This document shows positions 1 through 8,105 of a stretch of 27,641 bases of DNA, piece by piece; the first letter of the stretch is position 1; every line of letters starts with the position of its first letter. Below the pieces are notes generated by a model. That model was not told the origin of the DNA, did no database searches, and saw nothing but the letters and a program-made list of their open reading frames with translations. Source of the DNA: CADEED01 sp035286365 (GTDB lineage: Bacteria > Pseudomonadota > Gammaproteobacteria > Steroidobacterales > Steroidobacteraceae). The stretch lies in the NCBI GenBank assembly GCA_035286365.1, contig DATHJZ010000128.1:1-27641 (forward strand), in the 5' to 3' direction. The position numbers were made by a program, and so were the translations under genes.

Positions 1-674
1 AAGAACTGCGCGAGTTCGCCCTCGGCGCGGGCGCGCGCCGCGAAGGCCCGGCGGATCGACAGCAGCGCGAGGCCGACGAATACCAGCGCGAACAGGCTGC
101 CACCGACGATGACGCCTTGCGTGACGCTGGCGCTGTGCTGGACGCGCTGTTCGCGTCCATCGAGCAGCGCCCGTTCGGCGGTCTTCATGTCTTGCGCAAT
201 TTCGCGCACCTTGGACTGCAGCACCGAACCGGGTTGTCCGTGCGTGGCCATTGACAGCACGGCGTCCAGGCCACCCGTGCGCCGCAGTTCGATCGCCTGG
301 GCGCTGCGCGCGAATCTGGTGTCGATCGCCTGCTGCAGCTCCTTCAGGCGCTGCGCCTGTTCGCGATCGTCGGCCACGAGCTCGCGCAGCCGGTCGTTGA
401 GCGTGCCGGTGCTGCTGACCACGGCGTCGTATTCGCGAACAAACTTTTCGTCGCCGCTGATGATGAAGGCGCGGTGCGCCGCCTCGGCCTCGCTGGTGGC
501 GCCGACCATCTGGTCGATACCCTGCATGACCTCGTGGGAATGCGCGACGTTGGCGGAGTTCTGGCTGAGCTGCAGTACGCTTACGTAGCTGATCACTCCG
601 ATCACCACCAGCAATGCCAGCGCGACGCCGAAGCCGGCACGGATCGTCAACTCCGTCTGCTTGTTGATTTCCAT
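1..674 (-). CDS. CHASE3-domain sensor protein (N-terminal part, runs off window)
   Basis: The reading frame begins at ATG 674 and is open to the window edge, giving about 224 residues with no stop. A first membrane helix lies near residues 13-32 (AGFGVALALLVVIGVISYV). A mostly helical periplasmic domain follows, with EAEAAHRAFIISGDE and a region spaced like CHASE3. A second helix near residues 190-212 (GVIVGGSLFALVFVGLALL) leads into the cytoplasm. CHASE3 is a known extracytoplasmic sensor domain of histidine kinases, cyclases and chemoreceptors. The output domain is outside the window, so kinase versus other output cannot be decided. It lies 104 bases downstream of, and on the same strand as, the MASE1 kinase gene, so the two may be cotranscribed. 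No strong ribosome binding site is visible. Confidence 0.75.
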   Translation of the reverse strand, partial: MEINKQTELTIRAGFGVALALLVVIGVISYVSVLQLSQNSANVAHSHEVMQGIDQMVGATSEAEAAHRAFIISGDEKFVREYDAVVSSTGTLNDRLRELVADDREQAQRLKELQQAIDTRFARSAQAIELRRTGGLDAVLSMATHGQPGSVLQSKVREIAQDMKTAERALLDGREQRVQHSASVTQGVIVGGSLFALVFVGLALLSIRRAFAARARAEGELAQF

Positions 675-778
675 CGGGTTGAAGCCTAAACGTTGCGCGC
701 GGCGAGCGGGAGTCCGATCTCGGCTGCGCCGGTAGTGGTTTCCCCTATGAACGTTTCCGTCGCGGCGCCGTGGTCTAA

Positions 779-3700
779 CTACTCGCCGGCGCGCGTCGCG
801 GCCGGCAGCTCGATCCAGAAGCTGGAGCCGCCGCCCGCCTCGGAGTCGAAGCCGATGCGGCCGTGCATGTGCTCGACGAAGCGCCGCGCGATGTACAGAC
901 CCAGCCCGGTGCCGCCCTTGGCGCGCGTCGCGGACGAATCGGCCTGCGAGAATCTTTCGAACACGTGGTCGCGGTACTCCGCCGGAATCCCCGGTCCGTC
1001 GTCGTGCACGGTGATGCGCAGCAGCTCAGCGCGCGACTCGCACCACACGCGCACCGTGCCGCCGGCCGGGGAGTACTTCGCCGCGTTCGACAGCAGATTG
1101 GCCATCACCTGGATGAAGCGATCGGGATCCACGCCTACGCACCATTCCGGCGGACAGGCGGCGAGCTCCATCTGCACGTTGAGCTTGCGCGCGTAGCCTT
1201 CATTGGCCTCCACCGCCTGGCTCACCACGCCCGCGAGCGGCAGCACCTGCACGTCGAAACGCATCTGTCCGGCCGAGAATTTCTCGATGTCGAGAATGTC
1301 GTTGACCAGCAGCAGCAGTCGCTCGCAATTGCTCTGCGCGATTTCGAGCAGCTCGCGCACTTTGACGGACAGGCTTGAAGACATTGCTCCCAGGATGAGT
1401 CCCAACGAGCCACGGATCGAGGTGAGCGGGGTGCGCAGCTCGTGGCTCACGACGGCGGTGAACTCGCTTTTCACGCGGTCGACCTCGTGCGCCAGCGTGA
1501 TGTCCTCGATCACGCCGAGGAAACCCGTGACCGCGCCGCGCGCGTCGCGCAGCGGCGTGATGATCGCGTTCACCGGGAAGCGCGAACCATTCTTGCGGAT
1601 GAAAGTCCACTCGCGCTTCTCGTAGCCGTCGCGCAGCGGGATGCGCGTGAAGATCTGCGCATCCACCGGAATCGCTTCGTTGAGCTCTTCGGACAGGCTG
1701 CGCGCGCGTGCCTCGAGCTCGAGCGGATCCATGAAGATGGGGATGGCGCGACGGCCGGTGACCTCAGCGGCGCTGTAGCCCAGCGCGGCTTCGGCGGCCT
1801 TGTTGAAGATCATGATGCGGTATTCCGGATCGATCGCGATGACCAGGTGCGCGCTGCTCGAAACGATGCCGGCGTTGAGCGCCAGCGATTTGGCGAGATG
1901 CGCGGATTTGAGACGGGAGATCAGGATGTAGCGCAGCGACAGCGCCGTAAGCGCCGCCACCAGCAGCCCGGCGGCCAGCACTAGGCCCGGCAGCATCGAT
2001 TTCTGCGCGTCGATGAATTCCGCGGTCGGCGCGAGACGCAAGGTCCACACGTTGTCCTGCAGTCGCATCAGCCGCTCGGTCGTCCAGGCCTTGCCTGCCG
2101 AACCCGCGGCGCCCGCGTTGCTGTAGTAGGACTGCCCTTCGAAATCGACCGAGATGAGGTAGTCGCGCGCGGGTTCATTGCGCAGCGTCGCGGCGAACAG
2201 GCTCTGCACGTCGAACGCCGCAGCGATGAATCCGTCGAACTGCCCTTGCTTCGCCACGGGTAGATAGGCAAAGAACGCGGTGTAGCCCTGCGACAGCACG
2301 AGCGGCGGCGTCAGCGTCGCGCGGCTGTTGTCGGCGGCGCGGCGCAACGCGCTGGCACGGCGGGCATCGAAGCGCAGGTCGAGCCCGAGCGTGGACTCGT
2401 TGCCGGCCAGCGGCTCGATCCAGCGCGCGTGATACGTGGCGTCGATCCATTCGAGAGCGCGCAACCCGGCCAGCTGCGCCACGTGGTTGGCGGCATCGCG
2501 GCGCCACAGCTCGTACGGCGTGCCGCCCGCGGCTTCCCAGCGCGCTGCCATGCGCGCCAGCGACGCGATGCGCTCATCCACCTGCGTCTGGACCTGCATC
2601 TCGACGTCACTCGCCTCGGTGCGTACCTGCTCGCGAATGAAATCGAGCTCCTTTTCGCGCAGCTTGGAGTGCAGTGCGAAACTTCCCGCCGCCAGCACCA
2701 TGAATACCAGCAGCGGAACGGCGAAGCGCCGCTCACCCACCACCCGTTCGATGTGTTCGATGCGCCGCACGGTGAGCACGATGAGCAGCAGGCCGAGCAG
2801 GGCGGTGAACAGCACCCCGCCGAGCAACAGGAACAGCGGACTGCTGCTGTTGATGTTGTGCTCGAATTCCCCGGTGCTCTCCCAGACCATGCGCCATTGC
2901 CGCTGCAGAATCGGCAGCGACACGCGCTTCGAGAATGCGGGTCGGGACGCGACTTCGGTGCCGCTCGAATAGATGAGATTCGCAGGCGTTTCGGTCTCGC
3001 CGTCGTAGATGCGCAGGCGGTAGTCGGAGTGCTGGGTGTTCGTAAGCTCCGCGAGAAACATCCCGGCCTGGAAGGGTGCGCTGGCCCAGCCGCGCAGCGC
3101 GGCGCGGCGCTCCTGCACGGTTCCTTGCGGAGCGCCGAGTCGATAGACCGGATGGAACATGACGAATCCGGTCGCAGCAGTCTCATCCTGTACCAGCTCG
3201 AGTTGCCCGGAGATCGCCGGCTCGCCGGTGTCACGCGCGAGTTCGGCGGCCGCCCGGCGCCGCGGCTCGAACGCGATGTTGAGCCCGAGCGCCGCCTGGT
3301 TATCGGCCGCCGGTCCGACGTGGCGGACTATGTAGTTAGGACCGGCGGCGACATCCGGGTGGATGGCGAATGCGGGTGCATCGGTGCGCGCGGCGCCGAG
3401 AAATTCGCGCATCTGCGCCGCATCGACGTTCTCCACCCAGGCGATGCCGAGGATGCCGGGGAAGTTGTCGCGCGGCCGGATCGCATTCAGGTACGTGTGC
3501 CATTCCGGGTCCGAAACTTCCGTCGATCCCTGGATGAAGCCGGCCGCACCCGACAGCGCGTTGGCATACGAGGCCAGGCGGTTCTGCAGCGCCTTTTCGC
3601 TTTCGATGGTCAGCGCCTCGAACTTCGCGATGCCGCGCTGGTGTTCATTTTCGGTCGTGGTCTGCCAGGCGTAGAACGTCAGTCCGAGCGGCAGCAGCAG

Positions 3701-4309
3701 CAGCACCAGCGCCGCCAGCGGCAATTGCCCGACGGTCGTGCCGCGCCACACGAGGCAATCTCGATTGCCGGGCGCGAGCAGTACGAGCGGCATGAAGACC
3801 AGTACGCCGAGCGTGTCGCCCGACCACCAGGCAATCCAGTTGGACCCGACCGTCGCCGCGTCGAGGAGTCCCAGGCCTGACAGGGATGCGACGCCCGCCG
3901 TCGCCGCGATCGTGCAGGTGAGCGGTCCCGCCAACAGCAGCAGGCGCACGATGTCGCGACTGGTGTCGAGCTTGAGCGGCAGGCCGATCAGCCTTGCGAT
4001 CGCCGCACGACCGACCAGTGCCTGGAGCGTCGAGCCCGCCGCGATCAGGAAGGCCGCGAGAATTTTCGTCGTGTCCCAGTCAACGCCGGCGAATGATCCC
4101 GTGTGGTAGGCGTTCACTGCGAACGAGCCGAGCAGAATTCCGGGCCAGAGGCGCCACCCGTGCACGAGCAACATGCCGATGGCTATTCCCGAGGCTGGCC
4201 AGATGATCGTGGAGTAGCCGGGCGGTATGGCGAGCTGCAGCCCGAGCAGTCCCGTGAGGACGTACAGTCCCGCCAGCAGGGCTACCTTGCTAATGTAGTT
4301 AGGCGGCAT
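779..4309 (-). CDS. MASE1-CHASE-PAS hybrid-sensing histidine kinase
   Basis: This is a 1176-residue membrane sensor histidine kinase. Residues 1-210 hold several hydrophobic helices of MASE1 type (for example IIWPASGIAIGMLL and WIAWWSGDTLGVLVFMPLVL). A CHASE-like periplasmic domain spans about 225-480 (FPGILGIAWVENV). Membrane helices follow near 490-512 and 527-545, then a second CHASE-like extracytoplasmic domain at about 550-765 and another helix near 772-795. The cytoplasmic part has PAS at about 813-935, HisKA with phospho-acceptor H956 in VVSHELRTPL, and a HATPase domain with NLLSNAAKYS, DDGPGIP and GGTGLGLYIA. No receiver domain is attached, so it needs a separate partner. The adjacent divergent REC-GGDEF-REC and HPt proteins are possible partners. 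ATG 4309 is the furthest upstream start, because an in-frame stop lies four codons before it. The ligand is unknown. Confidence 0.9.
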   Translation of the reverse strand: MPPNYISKVALLAGLYVLTGLLGLQLAIPPGYSTIIWPASGIAIGMLLVHGWRLWPGILLGSFAVNAYHTGSFAGVDWDTTKILAAFLIAAGSTLQALVGRAAIARLIGLPLKLDTSRDIVRLLLLAGPLTCTIAATAGVASLSGLGLLDAATVGSNWIAWWSGDTLGVLVFMPLVLLAPGNRDCLVWRGTTVGQLPLAALVLLLLPLGLTFYAWQTTTENEHQRGIAKFEALTIESEKALQNRLASYANALSGAAGFIQGSTEVSDPEWHTYLNAIRPRDNFPGILGIAWVENVDAAQMREFLGAARTDAPAFAIHPDVAAGPNYIVRHVGPAADNQAALGLNIAFEPRRRAAAELARDTGEPAISGQLELVQDETAATGFVMFHPVYRLGAPQGTVQERRAALRGWASAPFQAGMFLAELTNTQHSDYRLRIYDGETETPANLIYSSGTEVASRPAFSKRVSLPILQRQWRMVWESTGEFEHNINSSSPLFLLLGGVLFTALLGLLLIVLTVRRIEHIERVVGERRFAVPLLVFMVLAAGSFALHSKLREKELDFIREQVRTEASDVEMQVQTQVDERIASLARMAARWEAAGGTPYELWRRDAANHVAQLAGLRALEWIDATYHARWIEPLAGNESTLGLDLRFDARRASALRRAADNSRATLTPPLVLSQGYTAFFAYLPVAKQGQFDGFIAAAFDVQSLFAATLRNEPARDYLISVDFEGQSYYSNAGAAGSAGKAWTTERLMRLQDNVWTLRLAPTAEFIDAQKSMLPGLVLAAGLLVAALTALSLRYILISRLKSAHLAKSLALNAGIVSSSAHLVIAIDPEYRIMIFNKAAEAALGYSAAEVTGRRAIPIFMDPLELEARARSLSEELNEAIPVDAQIFTRIPLRDGYEKREWTFIRKNGSRFPVNAIITPLRDARGAVTGFLGVIEDITLAHEVDRVKSEFTAVVSHELRTPLTSIRGSLGLILGAMSSSLSVKVRELLEIAQSNCERLLLLVNDILDIEKFSAGQMRFDVQVLPLAGVVSQAVEANEGYARKLNVQMELAACPPEWCVGVDPDRFIQVMANLLSNAAKYSPAGGTVRVWCESRAELLRITVHDDGPGIPAEYRDHVFERFSQADSSATRAKGGTGLGLYIARRFVEHMHGRIGFDSEAGGGSSFWIELPAATRAGE

Positions 4310-4472
4310 TGCGTCTTGCTATAAACCCTTAGTTGATCGTGCCGTTCGCGCAGCACAACTGTGACGCAATGCTGTTGAACTCACCGTGGCGCATGCCGTG
4401 GATTTACCAATACGTTACGTTTCCCCACAAGAGTCTATGGATCGGTCGGTCATGTGGAATCTGGAGCATTGA

Positions 4473-5860
<1,388 letters not shown>

Positions 5861-5864
<4 letters not shown>

Positions 5865-6217
5865 GCGACAGTCGCGCAGCCAGGGAAGCTGCCACCACGG
5901 CGCGCATGAATGAAATCGCCGCGAAATTTCTGCTGCGCAGCGCCACCGATCTCGATGCGATGCGCAAGAACCTGGTCGGGCTCGCGAATGGCGACGCCAC
6001 TGCGCTCGCGAATATTCGTCATTTCGCGCATCGCATGCGCGGCACGGGCGCGACGCTCGGATTCGAAGCCTTGAGCGAATGCGCCAGGCGGATCGAGCAG
6101 CTGACCGATCAGCCGCTGCCAGACGCGGCGTTCGCGCCGGCCACGCTGCGCGAATTTGCGGCCGAGTTCGATGCGCTGGCTGCCGAGATGTCACGGAATC
6201 CGTCAGCGATTACCTGA
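5861..6217 (+). CDS. Stand-alone HPt phosphotransfer protein
   Basis: A 118-residue histidine phosphotransfer protein. The helical sequence carries the HPt signature around H57, HRMRGTGATLG, which matches the family pattern HxxxG(S/T)xxxxG. HPt proteins pass phosphoryl groups between receiver domains and carry no catalytic domain. The start was placed at ATG 5861 because it overlaps the upstream stop as ATGA and has GGAAG at 5851-5855. A GTG four codons earlier is possible but lies inside the preceding gene. Translational coupling to the REC-GGDEF-REC gene implies the two act together, probably relaying phosphate to or from one of its two receivers. No other HPt or hybrid kinase is seen in the window. 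Confidence 0.88.
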
Positions 6218-6255
6218 CGCCGTTTGACGCGCGCCGCTCCGTTCCGCGGCAGTAG

Positions 6256-6726
6256 CTAGTCTGCGGGCGCGGACCCGGTGTCGTACGACACGACGATCGC
6301 TTCGACCTCGTCGAAGTCGAGCGAATCGCGCATTTCGAGTTCGACCGCCACGCGTTCGATCGCCGGCCAGTCGCGCTCGACCAGGTCGAGTGCGCCGCGG
6401 CTCGCGGCGATGAACTGCGCGTCGGTCAACCCGAGTGACGCGACCGACTCGCGGTCGTCGAGCGCGGCCACTCCGGCGAACACGCGATCGGGTCGCAGCT
6501 GCCGCAGCTTCGCCTCGGCGCAGGGCCCCGCCAGCAGCACGATCGCGAGACCCTCCGGCGGCATGGAGAGGCCAAGGTCGTCGTGCAACTCGGTCCAATG
6601 CAGCGCGCCGTCGAGCTCGAGTTCTTCGTTCGGCACCGCGGTGACGTTTTCGAAGACGAGGCCGGTGCGGATCGCCGCCACCGCGTGGGCGGCTTCGTGG
6701 ATGGCTGTGATTCTGGAAATGTTCAT
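6256..6726 (-). CDS. Small M41-like (FtsH peptidase-like) zinc metallopeptidase homolog
   Basis: A 156-residue protein with the zinc-protease signature HEAAH at residues 10-14, very close to HEAGH of FtsH-type M41 peptidases. It is followed by LLAGPCAEAKLRQ, comparable to the conserved small-residue/AE segment of M41. Acidic residues in AALDDRES could supply the third zinc ligand. There is no AAA+ ATPase domain, membrane helix or signal peptide, so this is a stand-alone peptidase-like domain in the cytoplasm. The start at ATG 6726 gives a natural short N-terminus just before the motif, but no clear ribosome binding site is visible. It is convergent with the HPt gene, 38 bases away. Substrate and activity are unknown. 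The M41-like assignment rests on motif reading only. Confidence 0.7.
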   Translation of the reverse strand: MNISRITAIHEAAHAVAAIRTGLVFENVTAVPNEELELDGALHWTELHDDLGLSMPPEGLAIVLLAGPCAEAKLRQLRPDRVFAGVAALDDRESVASLGLTDAQFIAASRGALDLVERDWPAIERVAVELEMRDSLDFDEVEAIVVSYDTGSAPAD

Positions 6727-6784
6727 GGAAGTGATGGTGCCGCTTGCGGTTCAGGTGCTCTACGACGACGGATGAGGTATCAGC

Positions 6785-6838
6785 GCTAAATGGGGTAATG
6801 ATCACGGCTAAATGGGGTATTTAGGTTCTCATTACCCC
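6785..6838. repeat. Direct and inverted repeats upstream of the Fic gene
   Basis: A 13-base direct repeat, GCTAAATGGGGTA, occurs at 6785-6797 and 6807-6819, 22 bases apart (about two helical turns). The first copy continues into GGGGTAATGA (6792-6801), which forms a perfect 10-base inverted repeat with TCATTACCCC at 6829-6838. The arrangement looks like a binding site for a dimeric or tandem-bound regulator. It lies in front of the Fic reading frame whose C-terminus looks like a winged helix, so autoregulation is possible. That role is inference. It could also mark the boundary of an inserted segment. Confidence 0.6.
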
Positions 6839-6854
6839 CTTTATGGACTAGGAT
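6826..6854 (+). promoter_or_regulatory. Candidate sigma-70 promoter for the Fic gene
   Basis: TTCTCA (6826-6831) and TAGGAT (6849-6854) are separated by 17 bases. Each matches four of six consensus positions. The -35 element overlaps the right arm of the inverted repeat at 6829-6838, so a protein bound to the repeats could block it. The spacing to the preferred GTG start at 6893 is reasonable. The matches are modest and a chance occurrence cannot be excluded. Confidence 0.3.
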
Positions 6855-6892
6855 TGCCCCAATTCACCAATCCGGGCCCTCACTTGAACTCC

Positions 6893-7948
6893 GTGACACC
6901 CGACTTCCTGGCGCAACTTCGGTTCGACTCGAACCAAGCGGCGACGCTGCGCGCCATCGGCGAATACCGAGGCAAGCAAGAGCTTTTCTACCGCCAAGCC
7001 CCCGAAGTTTTGAAGGGGCTCCGCGAAATCGCGGTTATCGAGTCGAGCGAATCGTCGAATCGGCTTGAAGGAGTTACCGTTGCGCCAAATCGTCTGAAAG
7101 CCCTGATTGTCCAGAACACCAAACCGCGAGATCGCTCAGAGCAGGAGGTGGCTGGTTACCGAGACGCGCTCGCGCTCATCCACGAATCGGCCCGCGAGAT
7201 GCGCTTCACGCCGAATGTGATCCTCCAGCTGCACTCAACGTTGTATCGGTTCATGCCGACGCCTGGAGGACGGTGGAAAGCCGCGGACAACGAGATCACC
7301 AAGAAGCACCCTGATGGAAAGGTACAGGTTCGCTTCAAAGTGACGCCCGCACCTCTGACACCGATCGCAATGGATCAACTCTCCGCCGACTACGTCGTCG
7401 CGACTGACACCGCACAGCAAGATCCGCTGATCGTGGTTCCGCTCGCAATCCTCGACTTCCTCTGCATTCATCCTTTCAGCGATGGCAACGGGCGCGTGGC
7501 GCGATTGCTGACCCTGATGTTGCTGTATCACTTCGATTACGAAGTGGGGCGCTACATCAGTATCGAACGCGTCTACGAAGCCACAAAAGAGAGCTACTAC
7601 GAAACGCTCGAAGCGAGCTCACGGGGATGGCACGAGGGTCGCCACGATCCGTATCCGTGGTTGAACTACTTTTGGGGCGTATTGCTGCGCGCGTACCGAG
7701 AATTTGAAGAGCGCGTCGGTGAAGTACGCAGCGGTCGCGGTGCAAAAAAAGGGCAGGTACGCGAAGCGGTCCTTGCGCGAAATGCGCCGTTCTCGATTTC
7801 CGATATCGAGGCTTCGTGCGCTGGGGTCTCTCGCGATACCGGGCGGCTCGTCCTGCGTGAAATGAAGAAAGAAGGCTTGATTGCGTCGACCGGCAAAGGA
7901 CGGTCCGCGAAGTGGGTAAAGGTGAATGGTGGACGGTACAGGGCTTGA
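6893..7948 (+). CDS. Fic family protein (predicted AMP-transferase) with C-terminal winged helix
   Basis: Counted from GTG 6893 this is a 351-residue Fic protein. The core motif HPFSDGNGRVARLL begins at H193. Such Fic domains usually transfer AMP from ATP to protein hydroxyls. An N-terminal inhibitory motif (S/T)xxxE(G/N) is present as SNRLEG at residues 55-60, so E59 would hold the enzyme inactive until relieved. The last 65 residues (ISDIEASCAGVSRDTGRLVL, then KKEGLI) look like a winged helix. An ATG at 6812 would add 27 residues, but it lies inside the repeat element and its codons have clearly lower third-position GC, so GTG 6893 is preferred. The gene looks lower in GC than its neighbours and its last 22 bases overlap tRNA-Val on the other strand. 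No antitoxin gene is adjacent. The target is unknown. Confidence 0.9.
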   Translation: MTPDFLAQLRFDSNQAATLRAIGEYRGKQELFYRQAPEVLKGLREIAVIESSESSNRLEGVTVAPNRLKALIVQNTKPRDRSEQEVAGYRDALALIHESAREMRFTPNVILQLHSTLYRFMPTPGGRWKAADNEITKKHPDGKVQVRFKVTPAPLTPIAMDQLSADYVVATDTAQQDPLIVVPLAILDFLCIHPFSDGNGRVARLLTLMLLYHFDYEVGRYISIERVYEATKESYYETLEASSRGWHEGRHDPYPWLNYFWGVLLRAYREFEERVGEVRSGRGAKKGQVREAVLARNAPFSISDIEASCAGVSRDTGRLVLREMKKEGLIASTGKGRSAKWVKVNGGRYRA

Positions 7949-8001
7949 ACCTGTGACCCCTGCCGTGTGAAAGCAGTGCTCTACCGCTGAGCTAACCGTC
8001 C
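7927..8001 (-). tRNA. tRNA-Val (anticodon CAC)
   Basis: On the minus strand a full cloverleaf is visible: acceptor GGACGGT pairing with ACCGTCC, D arm GCTCAGCGGTAGAGC, anticodon stem CTGCT/GGCAG around loop TTCACAC (anticodon CAC, reads GTG), T arm ACAGG-TTCAAGC-CCTGT, discriminator A and encoded CCA at 7929-7927. The 3' end overlaps the stop region of the Fic gene by 22 bases on the opposite strand. Confidence 0.95.
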
Positions 8002-8032
8002 GCCGGGGACCTGTGATCCCGCGAGGGTGCGC

Positions 8033-8061
8033 AGTCTAAAGAGCGGCCGGAGCCGAATCAA
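8033..8061 (-). promoter_or_regulatory. Candidate promoter of tRNA-Val
   Basis: On the minus strand TTGATT (8061-8056) and TAGACT (8038-8033) are separated by exactly 17 bases. Each matches four of six sigma-70 consensus positions. The -10 element lies 31 bases before the mature tRNA 5' end, a normal leader length. It sits in the divergent gap shared with gltX. Confidence 0.5.
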
Positions 8062-8105
8062 ATGCTACGATTCGCGCCCTCAAAACGGCCGGAATTCCAC
8101 GCTCC

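Noticed and set aside
2429..3880. Long plus-strand frame (483 codons) opposite the MASE1 kinase
   Set aside because: It is a GC-rich shadow frame; the minus-strand kinase has clear domains throughout the same interval.
6218..6255. Hairpin GCCGC/GCGGC between the HPt and M41-like genes
   Set aside because: A five-base stem with no T run; too weak to call a terminator.
6752..7986. Possible attachment-site repeat: GTGCTCTAC near 6755 and in tRNA-Val
   Set aside because: Only nine bases match and they lie in the D arm rather than the tRNA 3' end, so chance is likely.
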